64,000 nucleotides of DNA, from contig CM039211.1 of assembly GCA_008360975.2 (NCBI GenBank), positions 52,506,600-52,570,599 on the forward strand, read 5' to 3'. A program made the position numbers and the translations under genes. The notes beneath the pieces were generated by a model. The model did not search any database. It was not told the origin of the DNA and saw only the letters and a list, made by a program, of their open reading frames with translations. Source of the stretch: Lichenostomus cassidix. Its lineage: Eukaryota > Chordata > Aves > Passeriformes > Meliphagidae. Below are positions 34,874 through 48,410 of the stretch, in pieces. The stretch's first letter is position 1. Every line of letters begins with the position of its first letter.

Positions 34874-36598
34874 GAGACCTGATAAATCACCAGTTAAGGA
34901 AAAAGGAAAAGGTATTTTAGAAATAAAGCATGTCTTTCCAATATAAATGACAACCCGTGTGTATTATATGGTATATACACACAGTACACACATGAAAACA
35001 AACTTATCTTTTCTAGTTTTGAATATCAGTCTCTAAGTGAAGAAAACTGTGTTGTACAAATTTAATAAGCAGCTAGGTTTCATGTTTAACATTCAAATTA
35101 ATTTGGGGAGCAAACAAAGGTTCGTGCATCTTTCGACTCTGAGGTCTGACACTCATTCATACATTTAAAAAAAGCCCTCTTCAGCATTACAAGCAATTTA
35201 TGGCAAGAATGCACTGTGATGCAAGACACATGACACTTGGCTTACCTTTCAAAGAGTTGGGTTTCTCTAAATAAATCTATTCTATAAAGAAGTGTGTGTT
35301 TGCCAAAAGTCTGTTAAAACTACATCAAAACAACTTTAAAACCTGCTCACTGAGGATAATTGAACTCAGTTGTTTTGTTTTTAAACATTTAGTTAACAGT
35401 TCAGAATATTGCCTGGTGTAGTTTTGATAAGGATGTGATATGAAGACCCATAAAAGAGTAAACACGTCTTCAATTCAATTTGCTATGACCACAAAATTTC
35501 AAGAAACAGCCTTTTTGGCTAGACACATTCAGTGTACGAAAAATCCCTTGCAGTAGCTCTATGCCCTTAATGCAATCTGTAACAAAACAGTGCTCCCCAT
35601 AAGCCATTATTCACAAAACTTCTATTTCATGTGACATTCTGAAAAAGTCTCCTGCAGAACAGGTTAACAGCAAATTGAACATTCAATATATGTATCAAGG
35701 CCAGAAAACAAACAACTGGCCATTCCTTGTTTTCTGTGCAGGTCAAATTTAAAACTTCAAATTTCCATTTAAAATTCTCAGGGGGGTTCGGGCTTTTCTT
35801 TTTCCTGTGGGACTCACTCTCCATCATTGGTTGGCTTCAAATTTAGTTAAGTGGAAGATACTATCTCACTGTAATTGCATGGAATTCATATGAAAAACTA
35901 AATCTTACATTGAACAATATTGGAGAACACCGGAGTAAGCTCCATAAAGAAATACGGTATCTTCCAGTATATATGTATAGCTATTAAAAAAATCATAAAA
36001 CCAACCAGCCAACCAACCCCAAAAAACAAAAAGAAAGAAGTTTATACAAGCAGTTATAGTAAATTTGTTTCAATTAAAGATGCAACTCTCTCTCATTCCT
36101 GGCAAGAATAAATTGGTTCTGGCACTGCTTCTCCACAGTGCAACATATCCTGAGAAATTATTAAGAACAACAAAATACAGGGCTGTCATCACTAAGTGCT
36201 TGCACAAGACAGAGCAATTAACTATCTTAAATAAAACAGCCAATAACCTGTATTTTATTTATCACAAAACAGGGTGTGTCCTGGGACACTGCTAATTCTT
36301 CCATCACTGAAAATTTTAAAAAAGGATTGCACTCAATATTTGTTAGTATCTTTCAAGTTATCTGTGGCCAATAATGTAAAAGGAGGTAATTTATAATTCA
36401 AGCTTGTTTGTTTGTTTTTTCTTGAAATGACTACAAGCTGAATTCTAAATTTAACATTTAATTGCAACTCAAATTTAAAGCAATCCCTCTCAGAGGAGCA
36501 TTTTCTAATTTTGTGCAACTTTGATGCAGAGCCCAACACAGTCCTATGAAGAGAGACAGTGCATCTTTAAGCTGATTGGCACTGAAATCCCATTTTCT

Positions 36599-36787
36599 TT
36601 AACTGCACTCTATTAGCTTGGCCAAGTTATCTCGTAATTCTGTTAATTCGAATATTTTTCCATCAAGAATTTCTAAAAGTGTCTTCAAGTTATTGCGAAA
36701 AGCTTCTTGCTCATTCTGACTTTTCTCCAGACGTTGCTCTAGATCAGACAGCTGTCCTTCCAGGTCTTTGTTTCGAATTTCTACTTC
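36599..36787 (-). CDS. HOMER1: HOMER1 terminal coding exon: end of the coiled coil
   Basis: HOMER1 is the postsynaptic-density scaffold that binds PPXXF motifs in group I mGluRs, IP3 receptors and Shank through an N-terminal EVH1 domain (outside this window). It multimerises through its C-terminal coiled coil. This exon encodes the last 62 residues, EVEIRNKDLEGQLSDLEQRL through DNLAKLIECS, followed by TAA (36599-36601). Heptad Leu/Ile spacing is clear. The - strand acceptor is ...CTCTGAAG just above 36787. It matches mammalian HOMER1 almost exactly, with Ile for Leu in the final KLxECS. It marks the long HOMER1b/c form, as opposed to the short immediate-early HOMER1a. Confidence 0.98.
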   Translation of the reverse strand, partial: EVEIRNKDLEGQLSDLEQRLEKSQNEQEAFRNNLKTLLEILDGKIFELTELRDNLAKLIECS

Positions 36788-39700
36788 CTTCAGAGAAAAT
36801 ACATAACATGTTAATGTGTTGTCTGCAAACAGGAAGCAGTCTAACGTCCTGCTGGTACTCATGTGCTACTTTTGTTAACTGCTTTTTAAAATAATTTGTG
36901 ATCCTTTACAGTTTTCACTAAGCCAAAACCAGAACCTGAATTGCAATTACAATTGCATTAAGTACTGCCACTTCTTCCATTTTTCCATAATAATCTGAAG
37001 GACCTAAACTTTTGGAGAGGGACATCAGTGTACAAATGATACGCTTATTCAGGTAAGTTACTGCTTCTATTGTTCAGAAATGTACTGCCTAATGAAAACA
37101 TCTTCTCAGAGTCCACTTATGTTCTAGTATGCCCTCATTTAGACTACATGAGTTGCTCAAAGACATGGCTCTCCATCCAAAGTTCTCATGCAAAACCCCA
37201 TCCAGAACACTGGTTTAGGGACAGAGGAGTACCACTTTATTCCTGTCCCACACTAAAGCCTTTGCACTTTAAAAATTGAGACAGGAACATGAAAGACCAG
37301 GCTGGATGTCAAGGTGACCATAACAAATGTAAACCAGGAGGTGTGAGCTGCACATTGTGCCTCACTGCACAGCACCCACATGCTCTGGGAGCAGGGACAA
37401 TGGGAGAGCCACCACTGCTGCATGACACGCCATTCCCACGCAGTGGGGGAAGATGAAGGGGCAGCATGTTGGACGCAGCCCAGGACACCTGACCCTGAGT
37501 GAGGTCAGTTCTCACTCACAAGGAGAAGCTCTTGGCATCAGCCCCTGGGATTCCTCACAGCTCCAGCTTGCACCTGATGGGGGATGGTACTAACTGCTCT
37601 GCCCTGTGCAAACCAGGTGCCCTCCCTTCAATCCAATCACAAATGAAACAATCACCCGGGTCTGGAATAGCATATTGCTCTTTGTTCCATTCATTGCATG
37701 CCTCATAAGTTCATGCTATATTTTGTAATTTCAATTACAAAAGTCTCTTTCAGAGGCAGCACAGGGACAGTATGTTTAGCACACCATATATCCTGTACAG
37801 CCATCTCTGGAAAAGTGTGTAGTGAATTCACTTAAAGTATGGCAACGTTTTTCAACACCTCTTCTCTTTACAGTGGTTTTGTGTGGCAAAACTTTAATGG
37901 GCCTGCTCTGAGTTTTTACAACGAGTTTTAAAAAGTGATAGGAAGGGAGGTTTGGCCAATGCTCCCAGCATGAGCAACTTCTCTTTCAGCCCTCCAACTC
38001 TCTCACTGTTTTTGCTGTGATTCTTCTGTCTTCCTCAAAGCTAAGAAATATATTCATGTTTACATTGGAGAGATGTCACCTAATCATAGAAAACAACCTG
38101 ACCTATACAGAAAATATATTTTTTTATTCAAGAGTAATAAGTACGTAATGGCAGGCCTGTGTCAAAGTCCATGGCCTGAGAAAGGTATTCATTTGTGAGG
38201 GATTTGATGGCAGCAGCAACTGGGCACTGCATCCCCAGCCAGGGGAGGGATGGGGTCATGTAGGCAGTGCTCAGTTTCAGTTCCCAGTCTCTGCAGCCAG
38301 GGGAGAGCTCTGGGACCCTCAGAAATGGTGCAGGTGGAGAAAACAGAACATCAGGACATTCATTGTTGAGCCAAGGGTTACATCCAAGCCAAACTGAATG
38401 CCTCCCTTACTTCTTGTTTGCAAATGGGCAAGTAAAAAACTGTGGAGTTTTGGGAAATGGTCTTGAACAGCACAGCTGAGAGCTGGAATTACTCCTTGCT
38501 GCCAGGATCAAGAGAAGAATTAATTTGTTTAGTTCTGGACAATTTAGCTGCCAAAGCACTAAGAGAAGGAACCGAAGAAAGCACTTGTAGAAATTATATA
38601 AATAAAACATGTACATGCTTATCTAGTGAATAGCTACCCCACTGCTGCTACAAATGAAGAAGCCAATTTGCTATAACCCAGCCATACCACACAAAGGCTC
38701 TCCTTCACTGGCTCTGCTCTGGCCAAGCCAAGTACTTACAAGTGCTACCTGGTGTGGTGATTGCACAGGTTCAAGACCCTTTAAGGGCCAAGTGATTACA
38801 GTATAGGACCTAAAAGTGAAATCCAAGGTCCTCTCAGCTTTGCCAGAATGACACAGTTCTTTCTTTAGCTCACAGAAAACTGATTGCTGTTTCTCAGTAT
38901 TTGCTCATCCTGTCATTGCTTCTCTTCAAGTCGCCAAATTTGTGTGCTCTAGGAAGTTTCCTTTCCACTGCTCTTATGCCAGAGATAATTAACTTCTGTA
39001 AGCAGGCAAGCCAGTGATGAAATGGACCACTTTGGAACAAATTTGTAGATACTTATATGGCTTTACATTGTGATATCTGTGCCTGAACAGAGCATTCTGT
39101 TGGCCTTTATCTAACACTGAATGTCTGAAGCACCCTTTTAGGTCCTTCTGAGACATTCTTAATGAAATACACCAGGAGCTGCTGCTTTTAATTTCTGGAA
39201 AATGCTTCTTCTCAAATTTACATTTGATCCTCAAGCATATTTACCCTAGACTAGTATTAATGTTTTCTGCAATGTTATTGCATTGTAAGTTCATGGTTAG
39301 CTCATGTGCAGTTTCCTATTTCAAAGCAGTCAGCCTCAAAACTTGCTTCTTGATCAGAAGAGGTGGGGAGGTGTCCATGTAATATAATCTATTCCCCTAG
39401 CTGTGCCATTTCCCTTTATTGGCAGTTGATCTCATCCAACAATAAACTGACCCTTTGATATGTTCAGGCCCTTTGCAGGACGTATTGCACATTTGGTTTC
39501 TTTACCTTTGGTTTTTTCAAGCTCTTCTTTCATCAGATACAATTATTTCTCATATTGTTTTCTCTTACCGAATAAATAAATTATTATTAGTTATATTTGT
39601 TGTTTGCACTGTAATAATCTTTTGCAGAACCCAGTGCAAAGTTTTGAATAAAATATTCAAGCCATACACAACAGCTATATTTAGGAATCAGTCATATTAA

Positions 39701-42420
39701 TAAAGACATCCTGACCTACTGTGAGAGTCACAATGATAATGACTCATTGATATGACTTCTCTACCTTACTAATGAAATTATTAACAGGGACCCCAATATT
39801 TAACTTTCACAGTGATAACATATTGTTCTTCACTATGGTTTCCCAATGATTGATTTCTAATTAATTCCTAATATGGGTGTATCAGAAATGTAAGACACCT
39901 TGAAATAGTAATTTCTTTGTGTAGCATTTCTCATAGTGGGTTTTTACTGTAATATTTTAAAGTTACATAATCCACTTGCAAAGCACAAGAGGGAAAAATA
40001 AAGCACAAGAACAAAGAGTGAGAGAAACAGATATGAGCCCAGAGAGAATCACTCTGAAAATAAATGATGAGTCAGGTAACTAAACAAATATGAGATAATG
40101 TGAAGCTATACTAGACTGATGAGGCAGAGGCAGGGTGAAGTGGCTCAGAGAATGCCAGCATAATCAAAGCAAGACAAGTACAGCAAAGCACAGTCTTGAG
40201 ATCTTTTACCTGGGTAGCATGAGGGCAGTAATTCAGTTTAAGGTTAATAAAGGCACTTTTAAACTCAGATCCTAAGTGATCTTTAAATTTACTTGAATAG
40301 AACCATATAGGATTATTTCAAGAAGCAACACTTACAATGTGAAGTATGGACATGTACACAAAACATATTTCTTTGGTGACTAAAGAATCACAGATTAATG
40401 AAATGGTTTAGGTTAGAAGGGACCTTAAAATTCATCCAGTTTCAACCCTTTGTCACGGGCAGGGATTCTTTCCACTAGATCAGTTTGCTGAAAGCCCCAT
40501 GCAACCTACCCTTGGGCATTACCAGGGATGGGGCATCCATAATCTTTTCAGGTAACCTGAAGCAGTGCCTTGCCACACTCACAGTAAAGAATTTCTTCCT
40601 AGTATCTAATCTGAACCCACATGCTTTCAGATTGAAGCCATTATTCCTTGTCCTGTAACTACAATTCCTGATGAACTCTGGCTTCCCTGTAGGCCTCCTC
40701 AGATATTGGAAGGTTGTTATGAGGGTCCCACAGAACCCTATTTTTCTCCAGGCTCAACAGCCACAACTTTCTCAGCCTGTCTTCATAGGGGAGGTGCTCC
40801 AGTCCTCTTATCAACCTCATGGCCTCCTCTGGATTTTCTCCAACAGGTCCATGTTGTTCCTGTGCAGGAACCCCAGAGCTGGACACAGCACTGCAGGTGG
40901 GGTCTCACCAGAGCAGAGAAGAGGGGCAGAATCCTCTCTCTGGCACTGCTTGCATGCTGCTTGGGATGCAGCCCAGGATTTCAATGGCCTTTTGGGCTGT
41001 GAGCACATACTGCTGGTTAGTGTTGAATTTTTCATCTACCATCACCCCCAAGTCCTTCCCTGCAGGGCTGCTTTCAATCACTTATACATAAATACACCAA
41101 ATTGGAACTACTGATTTTATAAGGTAAAATTTTAATAAAAATTTATCGTTTTCTAATCTTTCATCTCTTACTAGTCTCATAGTTCTGCTTGCTAGGGATA
41201 GCTAATTCTTAGCTCACTGTTACTTTTCATATGATCTTACAATGAAATTACTGCATTTGCTACTGCCAGAACAATTTCCAACTCTCATTATAATGTCTCT
41301 TTTTAGTCTCTCATAAATGCCTTTGCAGATGAAAACTCATATTTTTAGCCAAAAGCCAGGAACAATTTTTGGAACAGGCAACATCAGGTGTACTCAAAAC
41401 AATTTTTAAAGAGTGTTCAAAGTAATAACATACTTTGTACAAACAAGTTGACATAAGAATGGGGGAAAATGAATAAACTCATTTTGATCTCAAGTGGTTT
41501 ATTCTGTGGGTTAAAACTTGATTCATGGAGCTTCCACTTCATGTAATGCATTTCAAAGAATACCTGCTAAATGGTATTTAAGCTCTGGCTGTGATCTGAT
41601 GAGGCTTGCTTTCAGCACGACTTAGGCTATGCCTTGGAACAGGGAGGGGCCCCTTTCAGATCTTTAGTGTTGGAGCTATTTAATGCCTGAGTTTCCAGGT
41701 CTTTCAAAACTCTGAAGTCTGAGCCTAGAGTCTAATCCACCTAAGCTTTTGGTCAGCTTCATTCCAGAGGCAAGTGTGACAAGGAATGTGCCTCTGTGCT
41801 GGCTGGTCAGTGAAGCGACAGACAGACAAGAGCTCAGATGCAGCAAGGAGGAGATAATGAGAGCACACAATTCCAGCAGCCTCAACTAGCTGGCATTACA
41901 CACAGTAAAAAACTAAAAAACAATAAAAGCACAATGTTTCTAAATAATTCCAAGAAAATGTAGAAAGTGTGTTTTTAAAGCCTGTACTAACAAGGGCACT
42001 TTAACCCTTACTTTCCCAGGGCACATTTTAAAGCTGAACACAAACTCATCCCAGCCTAATGATACCTAGACAGAGAGATTCTGTAGCATGCAGAACTTGT
42101 GGAAAGGCACTGCTGTGAAAATGAGACCAGAACTGTCGAGGACATGTGTCAGTGAAGGATGTCTGCTAACCTGAGAGTACTCTGTGGACTTGTAAAAGAG
42201 ATGTTGGTCTGTTTCCTCAGATTAAAATAGTAATTTACAGTAGGTAGACATTTTGATACAAATTCCTAAGGGTCATCCCAACCCAGCACTTTCAGGACAG
42301 TCTGGCTTACACATTCTTCTGGCACCTTCAGTGAATATAGCACAAGTTGCACATGTGAACTGCTCACTTGATGATAGCTTTTTCCTTTTCTCTAAATTAG
42401 CATGATGCACTATAACTCAC
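36788..42420 (-). other. HOMER1: HOMER1 intron with one CR1
   Basis: This 5.6-kb intron lies between the last two HOMER1 coding exons. It contains a 0.7-kb CR1 fragment at 40385-41085. Nothing else is recognised. The ORFs near 37300-38600 have no recognisable product. Confidence 0.85.
40385..41085 (-). mobile_element. CR1 LINE 3' fragment (~0.7 kb)
   Basis: Read on +, it starts at the CR1 3' end (agaatcacag, then 'ggttagaagggacctt'), passes 'aatttcttcctagtatctaa' and 'ctcaacagccacaactttct', and ends near 'cccccaagtccttccctgca'. It therefore sits on the - strand, sense with HOMER1. It includes the 3' UTR and a frameshifted remnant of the end of ORF2 ('gtggggtctcaccagagcag'). It is truncated at its 5' end. 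Confidence 0.93.
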
Positions 42421-42501
42421 CTGTAACTTCTGGGTCAGAGAATCCCTCTGTGCCTGGAGCTCTCTGGCATTTTCGATTTCTTGTTTCAATCCTTCTATTT
42501 C
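42421..42501 (-). CDS. HOMER1: HOMER1 coding exon: 27-residue coiled-coil segment
   Basis: A phase-0 exon of 27 codons encodes EIEGLKQEIENARELQ, then AQRDSLTQKLQ. The - strand acceptor TTAG lies at 42502-42505 and the donor GTGAGT begins at 42420. It joins in frame to EVEIRNKD in the terminal exon and is preceded by ...KKKEE in the exon at 44142, as in other vertebrate HOMER1 proteins. A few positions differ from human (EGLKQEIEN, LQAQ), conservative within the heptads. Confidence 0.97.
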
Positions 42502-44141
42502 CTAAGGGGGAAGAAACAACCTTGCTAGCAATGTGTTACCTGGCTTGGCCTTGGCGCTGGTGGTCTGACTGCTGCTGCTTCTTCCGAGTGAGTCATGGCA
42601 ACAATACCAAAACTGGCAGTTGGCTACTGCCTATCACAGAACATGAAGTTTAAGCCCTGCTTTCAATACTTCTGAATCACAGTCCCAAAACAGCAATTCC
42701 ATTGTGAATGAACAACAATACAGATAAGCATTTTGTTTTATAAAAGTCCAAGTTGTCTTTACCCACACAAGAGATATGAAATAAATTTTTCCCCAGAAAA
42801 TTAAGGGTCATTGTAATTAGAAAAAACAAATTTATACTTTAAATTCTATTACAATCTATCTTTCTCCAGTTTTTCAAGACAAAAAATCCAATTTTCAAAT
42901 GTGAACTGGTTATTACGTCACTAATAGCCGGGCTGAACATCAAAAAACTGTCTGCTTTGACCACTGGTTTCTGTGAAAAGAGAGTCTAAAAGAAGTGGTA
43001 TCCTTAATTTAGCAATAAGAAAGTAATAAGGTATAAAAATAAGAAATATAGATGAAATAATGAACCAAGGAGAAACCTGTTCTTAGCTTACTTTCAGGAG
43101 ACAAGAACAGAATGAGTTAATGAAACTAAAAGGTTAAACTAAACTTAAAACTTTTTAGTACTCTTGTCCAGTTGGGCATATTCACCTCCCAGAACTCCTT
43201 TTGGCAAGACTTCTTTGCAGCCAACAGCTCAGCATAATTCAAAAGCAAATGGGTAACGAAATGGGAAACATTACCAAGCTGAGCCTAATCTATTAAGTAT
43301 GAGGAAGTTTAGAAGCTTTGTTCCATTTTGGGAGGATATTCTGTACTGACTGTGCATCTCCTGCATCCTCCTTGGAAACACCTGGCAGCACTGAGGGGGA
43401 CCTGGCAAGACACACTGCCTCTCCAAGCACTCACACCAATGCCCATGGTGTCTTACACGGGGCAAATTATCCTTCCAAGGCAGCTGCTTCCACCTCATTT
43501 TCCATCCATAAAGGGATGATTCTTGATCATTCTGTGGCACAGATCTGCTTTCCTCTAGGACCTATACCAGTGCAGGTGTTACTCCAATTCCTATTATTTT
43601 CTTGCTGCTGTTGCAGGCCAAGGTACATGGCACAATAAATACCAAGTTTCAGGCTGGGGGCTTGGCATGTGTTTAAGGAAAGTGCTGATCTTATGGACCA
43701 TAACGGTCAGCTCTATTAACAGAGCCTGAAAAATAGACTGTCTGGAGAATGGTGTTGATCTATTACTTGTTTCAAACCCTATGCTCCAGAAAAAAAGAAA
43801 GCATGCTTATAACAGCTTCTTTTATTAGGGAATCTGGACCACATCAGTGTGATGATTGCTCTGTGGAAACCACTTATGACTTACTTTTGCAAACAGAGAT
43901 GATTGGTAAAAGCAAACAGGAAAATATGATACTTTTTTGTTGTTATCCAGAAACCCAGCACTATATTGGAGTGATGTAATTATATAAATGAAAAATATTA
44001 ACAATTTCAAAGAAGCTGAAAAAAATTTACTTTGTAACATTTATAGTAAATAACTCATTATTTAGCAGCCATCACAAGCTTAATATTGAAAGGCTTTAGA
44101 AATGATGCAATAGAAAAGCCAAAATAAATGTTAGCAGATAC
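42502..44141 (-). other. HOMER1: HOMER1 intron
   Basis: A 1.6-kb intron. I recognise no mobile element or extra exon. The ORF fragments around 43270-43640 are on both strands and unsupported. Confidence 0.85.
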
Positions 44142-44252
44142 CTCTTCTTTTTTCTTCAGTGTAGCCTCTAACTCCTGTATTGTCTGGTTTAATTCTGTTT
44201 TATGTGTGTGGACTGCATTGGCTTGACTGCTCACACACTCCAGCTCAGTCAC
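44142..44252 (-). CDS. HOMER1: HOMER1 coding exon: 37-residue coiled-coil segment
   Basis: A phase-0 exon encodes VTELECVSSQANAVHTHKTE followed by LNQTIQELEATLKKKEE. The acceptor is TTTCAACAG (just above 44252) and the donor GTATCT begins at 44141. It carries the conserved VSSQANAVHTH block characteristic of HOMER1, which separates it from HOMER2 and HOMER3. It continues the coiled coil from the exon at 58564. Confidence 0.98.
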
Positions 44253-46009
44253 CTGTTGAAATAAATAGGGGAAACACATACAGAATCAATTTCAACACAT
44301 TCAAGGTACTGATACTTCTTTGCATCAATAGCTGCCTTTGAAATACACCCTTCTGGATGACTTATGTTGACTAAAATGGTGGAGGTGTTCTTATGAAGTT
44401 AGCATAACATTCCATAATATGTTATGTAAGTGGTTGCTATGAATTCTTGGAAATAAAAAAAGTTATTTGTTATAGGCTGAAAAGATAATTAACTAAAACT
44501 TCTACTAATTATTGAAAGTTATAAAAAAGTTCTGAATTACCATTTCAAACACAGTAATGGCTTGATGACTAAACACAGATCTGTCTGTCTAAGTAACCTC
44601 TCCACCTGACACTTTTTAACGTTGTACCACCTAACTAAGCCACAATGTTCACACACTTCCTAGAAAGCCAATTAACATTTCACAGCTTCACTTTCTGACT
44701 TGGCATCAACAGTGTAATAGCAGACACTCAGCCACCGAAGTACAGCTGCCAACTTCTAACTTTCCCTAGTAATGGATCTCATCTCTCAGTCACATACACA
44801 ACAGCTAATGCCACAATTTGGATTTGCTCAGTTCCTATTTTATTAGCAGACAGCCCTTGAATAAGTTAAGACACTTGGCAGTGGGATGCACTTTTGTTTT
44901 ATTTTCTAATCAAAAGGATGCTAATATTCTGCCACTTACAGATAAAGAGTTTCAAAACACGGTTTCTGCATCAAAGAAATAAAATCCATGCAGCTAGAGC
45001 CTATGCAGAAAAGTTTCTCTTCATGTATCCATCACATCAGGTCTGAATATTAGAGAACTCTCACACCACATGTCTACCTGGTTGTGTGCACAAAAATATT
45101 TTTGTTTAATAATTATTTAAAATCTGATGACTAATTTTTCTTCTGAAGTTATGAGCCTGTCAATCTTAATATATAATTTTCAACAGAGATGCACCACGTG
45201 CTTACAAATCTGGCCCAGAAACTCCCTTGAACAAAGTACAAGCTAATTCTGCAGTGAAAAGCTTTAACACTCAATTTAACATTCTTGGAGAAGTAGCCAT
45301 TAGACAGAGGGCAGACATTCTCAAAGAATATTTTATTTCTTTGGTAAAATTATATCTCAGGGAATCAAGGTTGCTGCTCTCCAGCACCAATGTACTCTAG
45401 CTAGTAAAGCCCCTGTGATGCCAGTAACTTCAGGCTTTGAAATATTTGTAGGCTCAAAAGGTAGATTACTGAATCAAGTCAAAGGAAAGTCAAGATGAAA
45501 TAAAAGAAAATTAAAACAACTTGCTGAGTCACAGGCCATAAACCTCTCCTCTGTAATAGCCATGATGAATCCAGGTTCTTCTACTGGAAAGCTGTTGGTT
45601 AGACAACTTTGCACATGAAGTTTACAATGCAGAAAACTGAGATTAAAACAAATTTTTGGGAGGGAATAAAGAGAGCAAGAGAGTAGGATATAGCTTGGTA
45701 ACACAATATATTCCCTCCACCTCAAAGAACTTTATTATTTGCTGGTATTGTCCCAAAAGGAACACCATGCTCATGGCAAAAAGTAATAGTAATATCCTTA
45801 GTTTAATATGCCACTGAGCATTATAACTGAAGTCCTGGCTAATTTACTCAATTACACATATATATCTGTATTTAGATTCCTATAATATTGTTACAGTATT
45901 CATCACTGCAATCACACAAACAAGAATTGGAACACAGTGATGAGCGCAAATCTACATGTACACAATGTTTGACCTGGCATCTAGACAGAGCAAAAATCAG
46001 AGAGGCACA

Positions 46010-46118
46010 GGGTAATTCAGGCTGCAAGAGAACTGGTGGTCATCTGCTCAAGGCCTCCTGCTCAAAACAAGGGCAATTTTGAGGTCACATTTGCTTGCTC
46101 AGGGTTTTGCCCAGTCAT
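46010..46118 (-). mobile_element. Old, diverged CR1 3' fragment
   Basis: Blocks resembling 'ggtcatctgctcaaggcctcctgctcaaaacaaggg' (46030-46073) and 'gctcagggttttgcccagtc' (46097-46116) occur in the order seen in reverse-strand CR1 3' ends. It is strongly diverged and therefore old. The boundaries are approximate. Confidence 0.55.
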
Positions 46119-48410
46119 GAACCCTTTGCTATCAAGCAGAGCCACGACAGCTCTGAATCTCAGGTTTATGGAGAGCCCTAGCTCCTTCCTAAATTTTACT
46201 GGAACTGTCAAACACATTCACCCCTCCTACCTTCAGCCCTTTTGAAGTTTAACTTCTTAAATATTTCGAAGCTGTCCTGCTGAGATATTGAATGGTAACT
46301 TCCAAGAAGACAACCTCTCTTTTAAAGCTGCTGCACTCAGCAAGACCTGCTGGCTCTCACAAATCACCAGCACAGTGAATGCTCACTTATACAAAAGCAT
46401 AAGAACCTCAACCAGAGAGACAAAAGCAAGTCCAGACCCCAAACTACCTCTGCCCCAGAACCTCATGCCTTGAAGCAAGCAGGCAGAGTTTTTTCATCCT
46501 GTGACTATGGAAGCACTTGGACTCCCCCTGTTCTCCACATGGTTTCCTCTTGGCTGGTACACACTGAAAGGATATATGTGTTGACGCAAGCTTGGAATCC
46601 AAGGGGCTGGTGAATTGAACTGTTGGATGAAATGTTACTGTTCTAGGCTGCATCTATTATTTTTGGTTAGAGAACACCTCCTGCAGCAGCCCTGCCAGGT
46701 GCACAGCTCACATGAATGCTCCCAAGTACACTCTGGTCCACGCTAACTCAATACACTTATTGAAATTGCTTAAGCAAACACAGATGATTATTCTTAAGCA
46801 GAACAGGCCGTGCTCTCACAAATTGTCTTGCCAACAGAGGCAACTGCTCTCAGGACAATTAATTACCATCACTAAAAGGGCTCTGATGTCTTACTCTTGT
46901 CCAGCTTTTCTCTGGGCAAATATCCATCTCTTACTGCTTATGCAAGAAAATAATATTCAATTGTTTTATTTACTGTTGATTGAAAAATCAGTAAGTTGGG
47001 AAGAAAAAGAACAAACTCATTAAAAAACTGGGTTACTTTAATCAGTCTTATTAAATGCCCATTCCTACAGAGATCTGAAAAGATGTCAAATATTTTTGTA
47101 TTCTTGAATGCACCTATAAAAAAGAAAAACATATTGTAACCCTTTCAAAAAGATCTGTGGAGTAAGATGGGCTGGAAAATACTGTGATATAAAGAATATG
47201 CAATTGAAAACAGAAATAACAAAAGATAAAGCTCTAGGAAAAATCTGGATAGCATTTACTTGTTCTGTTTCTTGTTTCAAATTGCTTTTAATATTCTCAT
47301 GACCAGTGATCCAAAAATCATTACAAGTAACTGTTTATTCATTACACACAGAAGGGGGCAGGAAAGGAAATTAAAGTGCTTTAGTCTGACCCTCCCACAT
47401 GGTATTTTCAGGAACACCTCCTCATTCAGTGTTTCGGTTTAAAAGCAAGGCTCAATCAATCCTTCAAATCCTTGCACAGCAGTATCAAGCAATGTACCTG
47501 TGATTACGCCTCGTTTCTAGTATAGAATTCAGATTCAAAGAACAGTTTTTGAACAGTAATGACTAAACAAAGTTCTGCTATTGTGCTATCATAAGACTGC
47601 CCTGACTTGCATATTTGAAAAAGTCAATACTGTGGCTTCATATTTGATACTGAAAAAGGTACTGTTCTTAGCTTCTGTTTCTTTAGTTTGCATTTATCAT
47701 GCAGGTAAGGATTGCATGTAAGAAAAACATTCTGAAAGGGCTTTTTAGTGACTATTTAATGTGCAAAGCCTTCTAGCACACAGATGGCATTATAATTAAC
47801 TGCCTACTTCTGTGATAAATACATCAGCAGAAGTAGGACAGCAGGGCAACTTCTTCTGGTAGAGCCAAGACCCTCCTAGCAGACGTCATTCTTGACTTTT
47901 CTGGAAATTTTAGTCTAGGGCCAGCAACCTATAAATGCAGGAGGATTCCAGGCAGAGGTATTCATTGCAGCAGAGCTAGCATACACTGGGTGGCTGGGAA
48001 GACTGGAAGTGGTGAGACTTTGGGCCACATAACACAACAGGAGTAACAGCCTTGATGTGAGCTTAAGACAATGACTGTCCAAAGCTTCAGAAGACTGAAA
48101 AGAAAGACTCTCAAGAAAACCCTGACCACAAAATATTACTTCACATGGTGAGACTTCAGGTAGACAGAGGCAAAGAAGTGAGAATGACATAAATATTTTA
48201 AGTGGTGACCTGCTCCAAGAAATTACTGACTGAATGATTCTGTGCAGTGTTTTCCCCAGCTTGATTCATTTTTTTAAACCACTCTCTTGAGGTGAATTTG
48301 TACAATTCACTACCACGAGAATATGAAATTCCTTCCAAACTACATACAGCAATTATTCCAGCTTCTACAGAAGGGCAAAGAAAGACAGATTAGAGCACAG
48401 AATCCATCAC

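Larger units (their letters stand above)
34390..36598 (-). other. HOMER1: Probable HOMER1 3' UTR
   Basis: This is the sequence downstream of the HOMER1 stop (36599-36601) on the - strand. It is free of CR1 elements and of coding signal. Candidate - strand poly(A) signals (TTTATT on +) lie at 36254-36259, 34441-34446, 34415-34420 and in the repeat at 33131. The 34415 site has a GU-rich stretch (tgatgtcatatgtgtggg read on -) about 50 nt further on, so I end the UTR there provisionally. It may run on to about 33100. It contains an ancient palindromic repeat and a 16-bp palindrome. Confidence 0.5.

Noticed and set aside
40659..41114. ORFs on both strands near 40.7-41.1 kb.
   Set aside because: All lie within a CR1 fragment and are remnants of ORF2 or reading-frame shadows.
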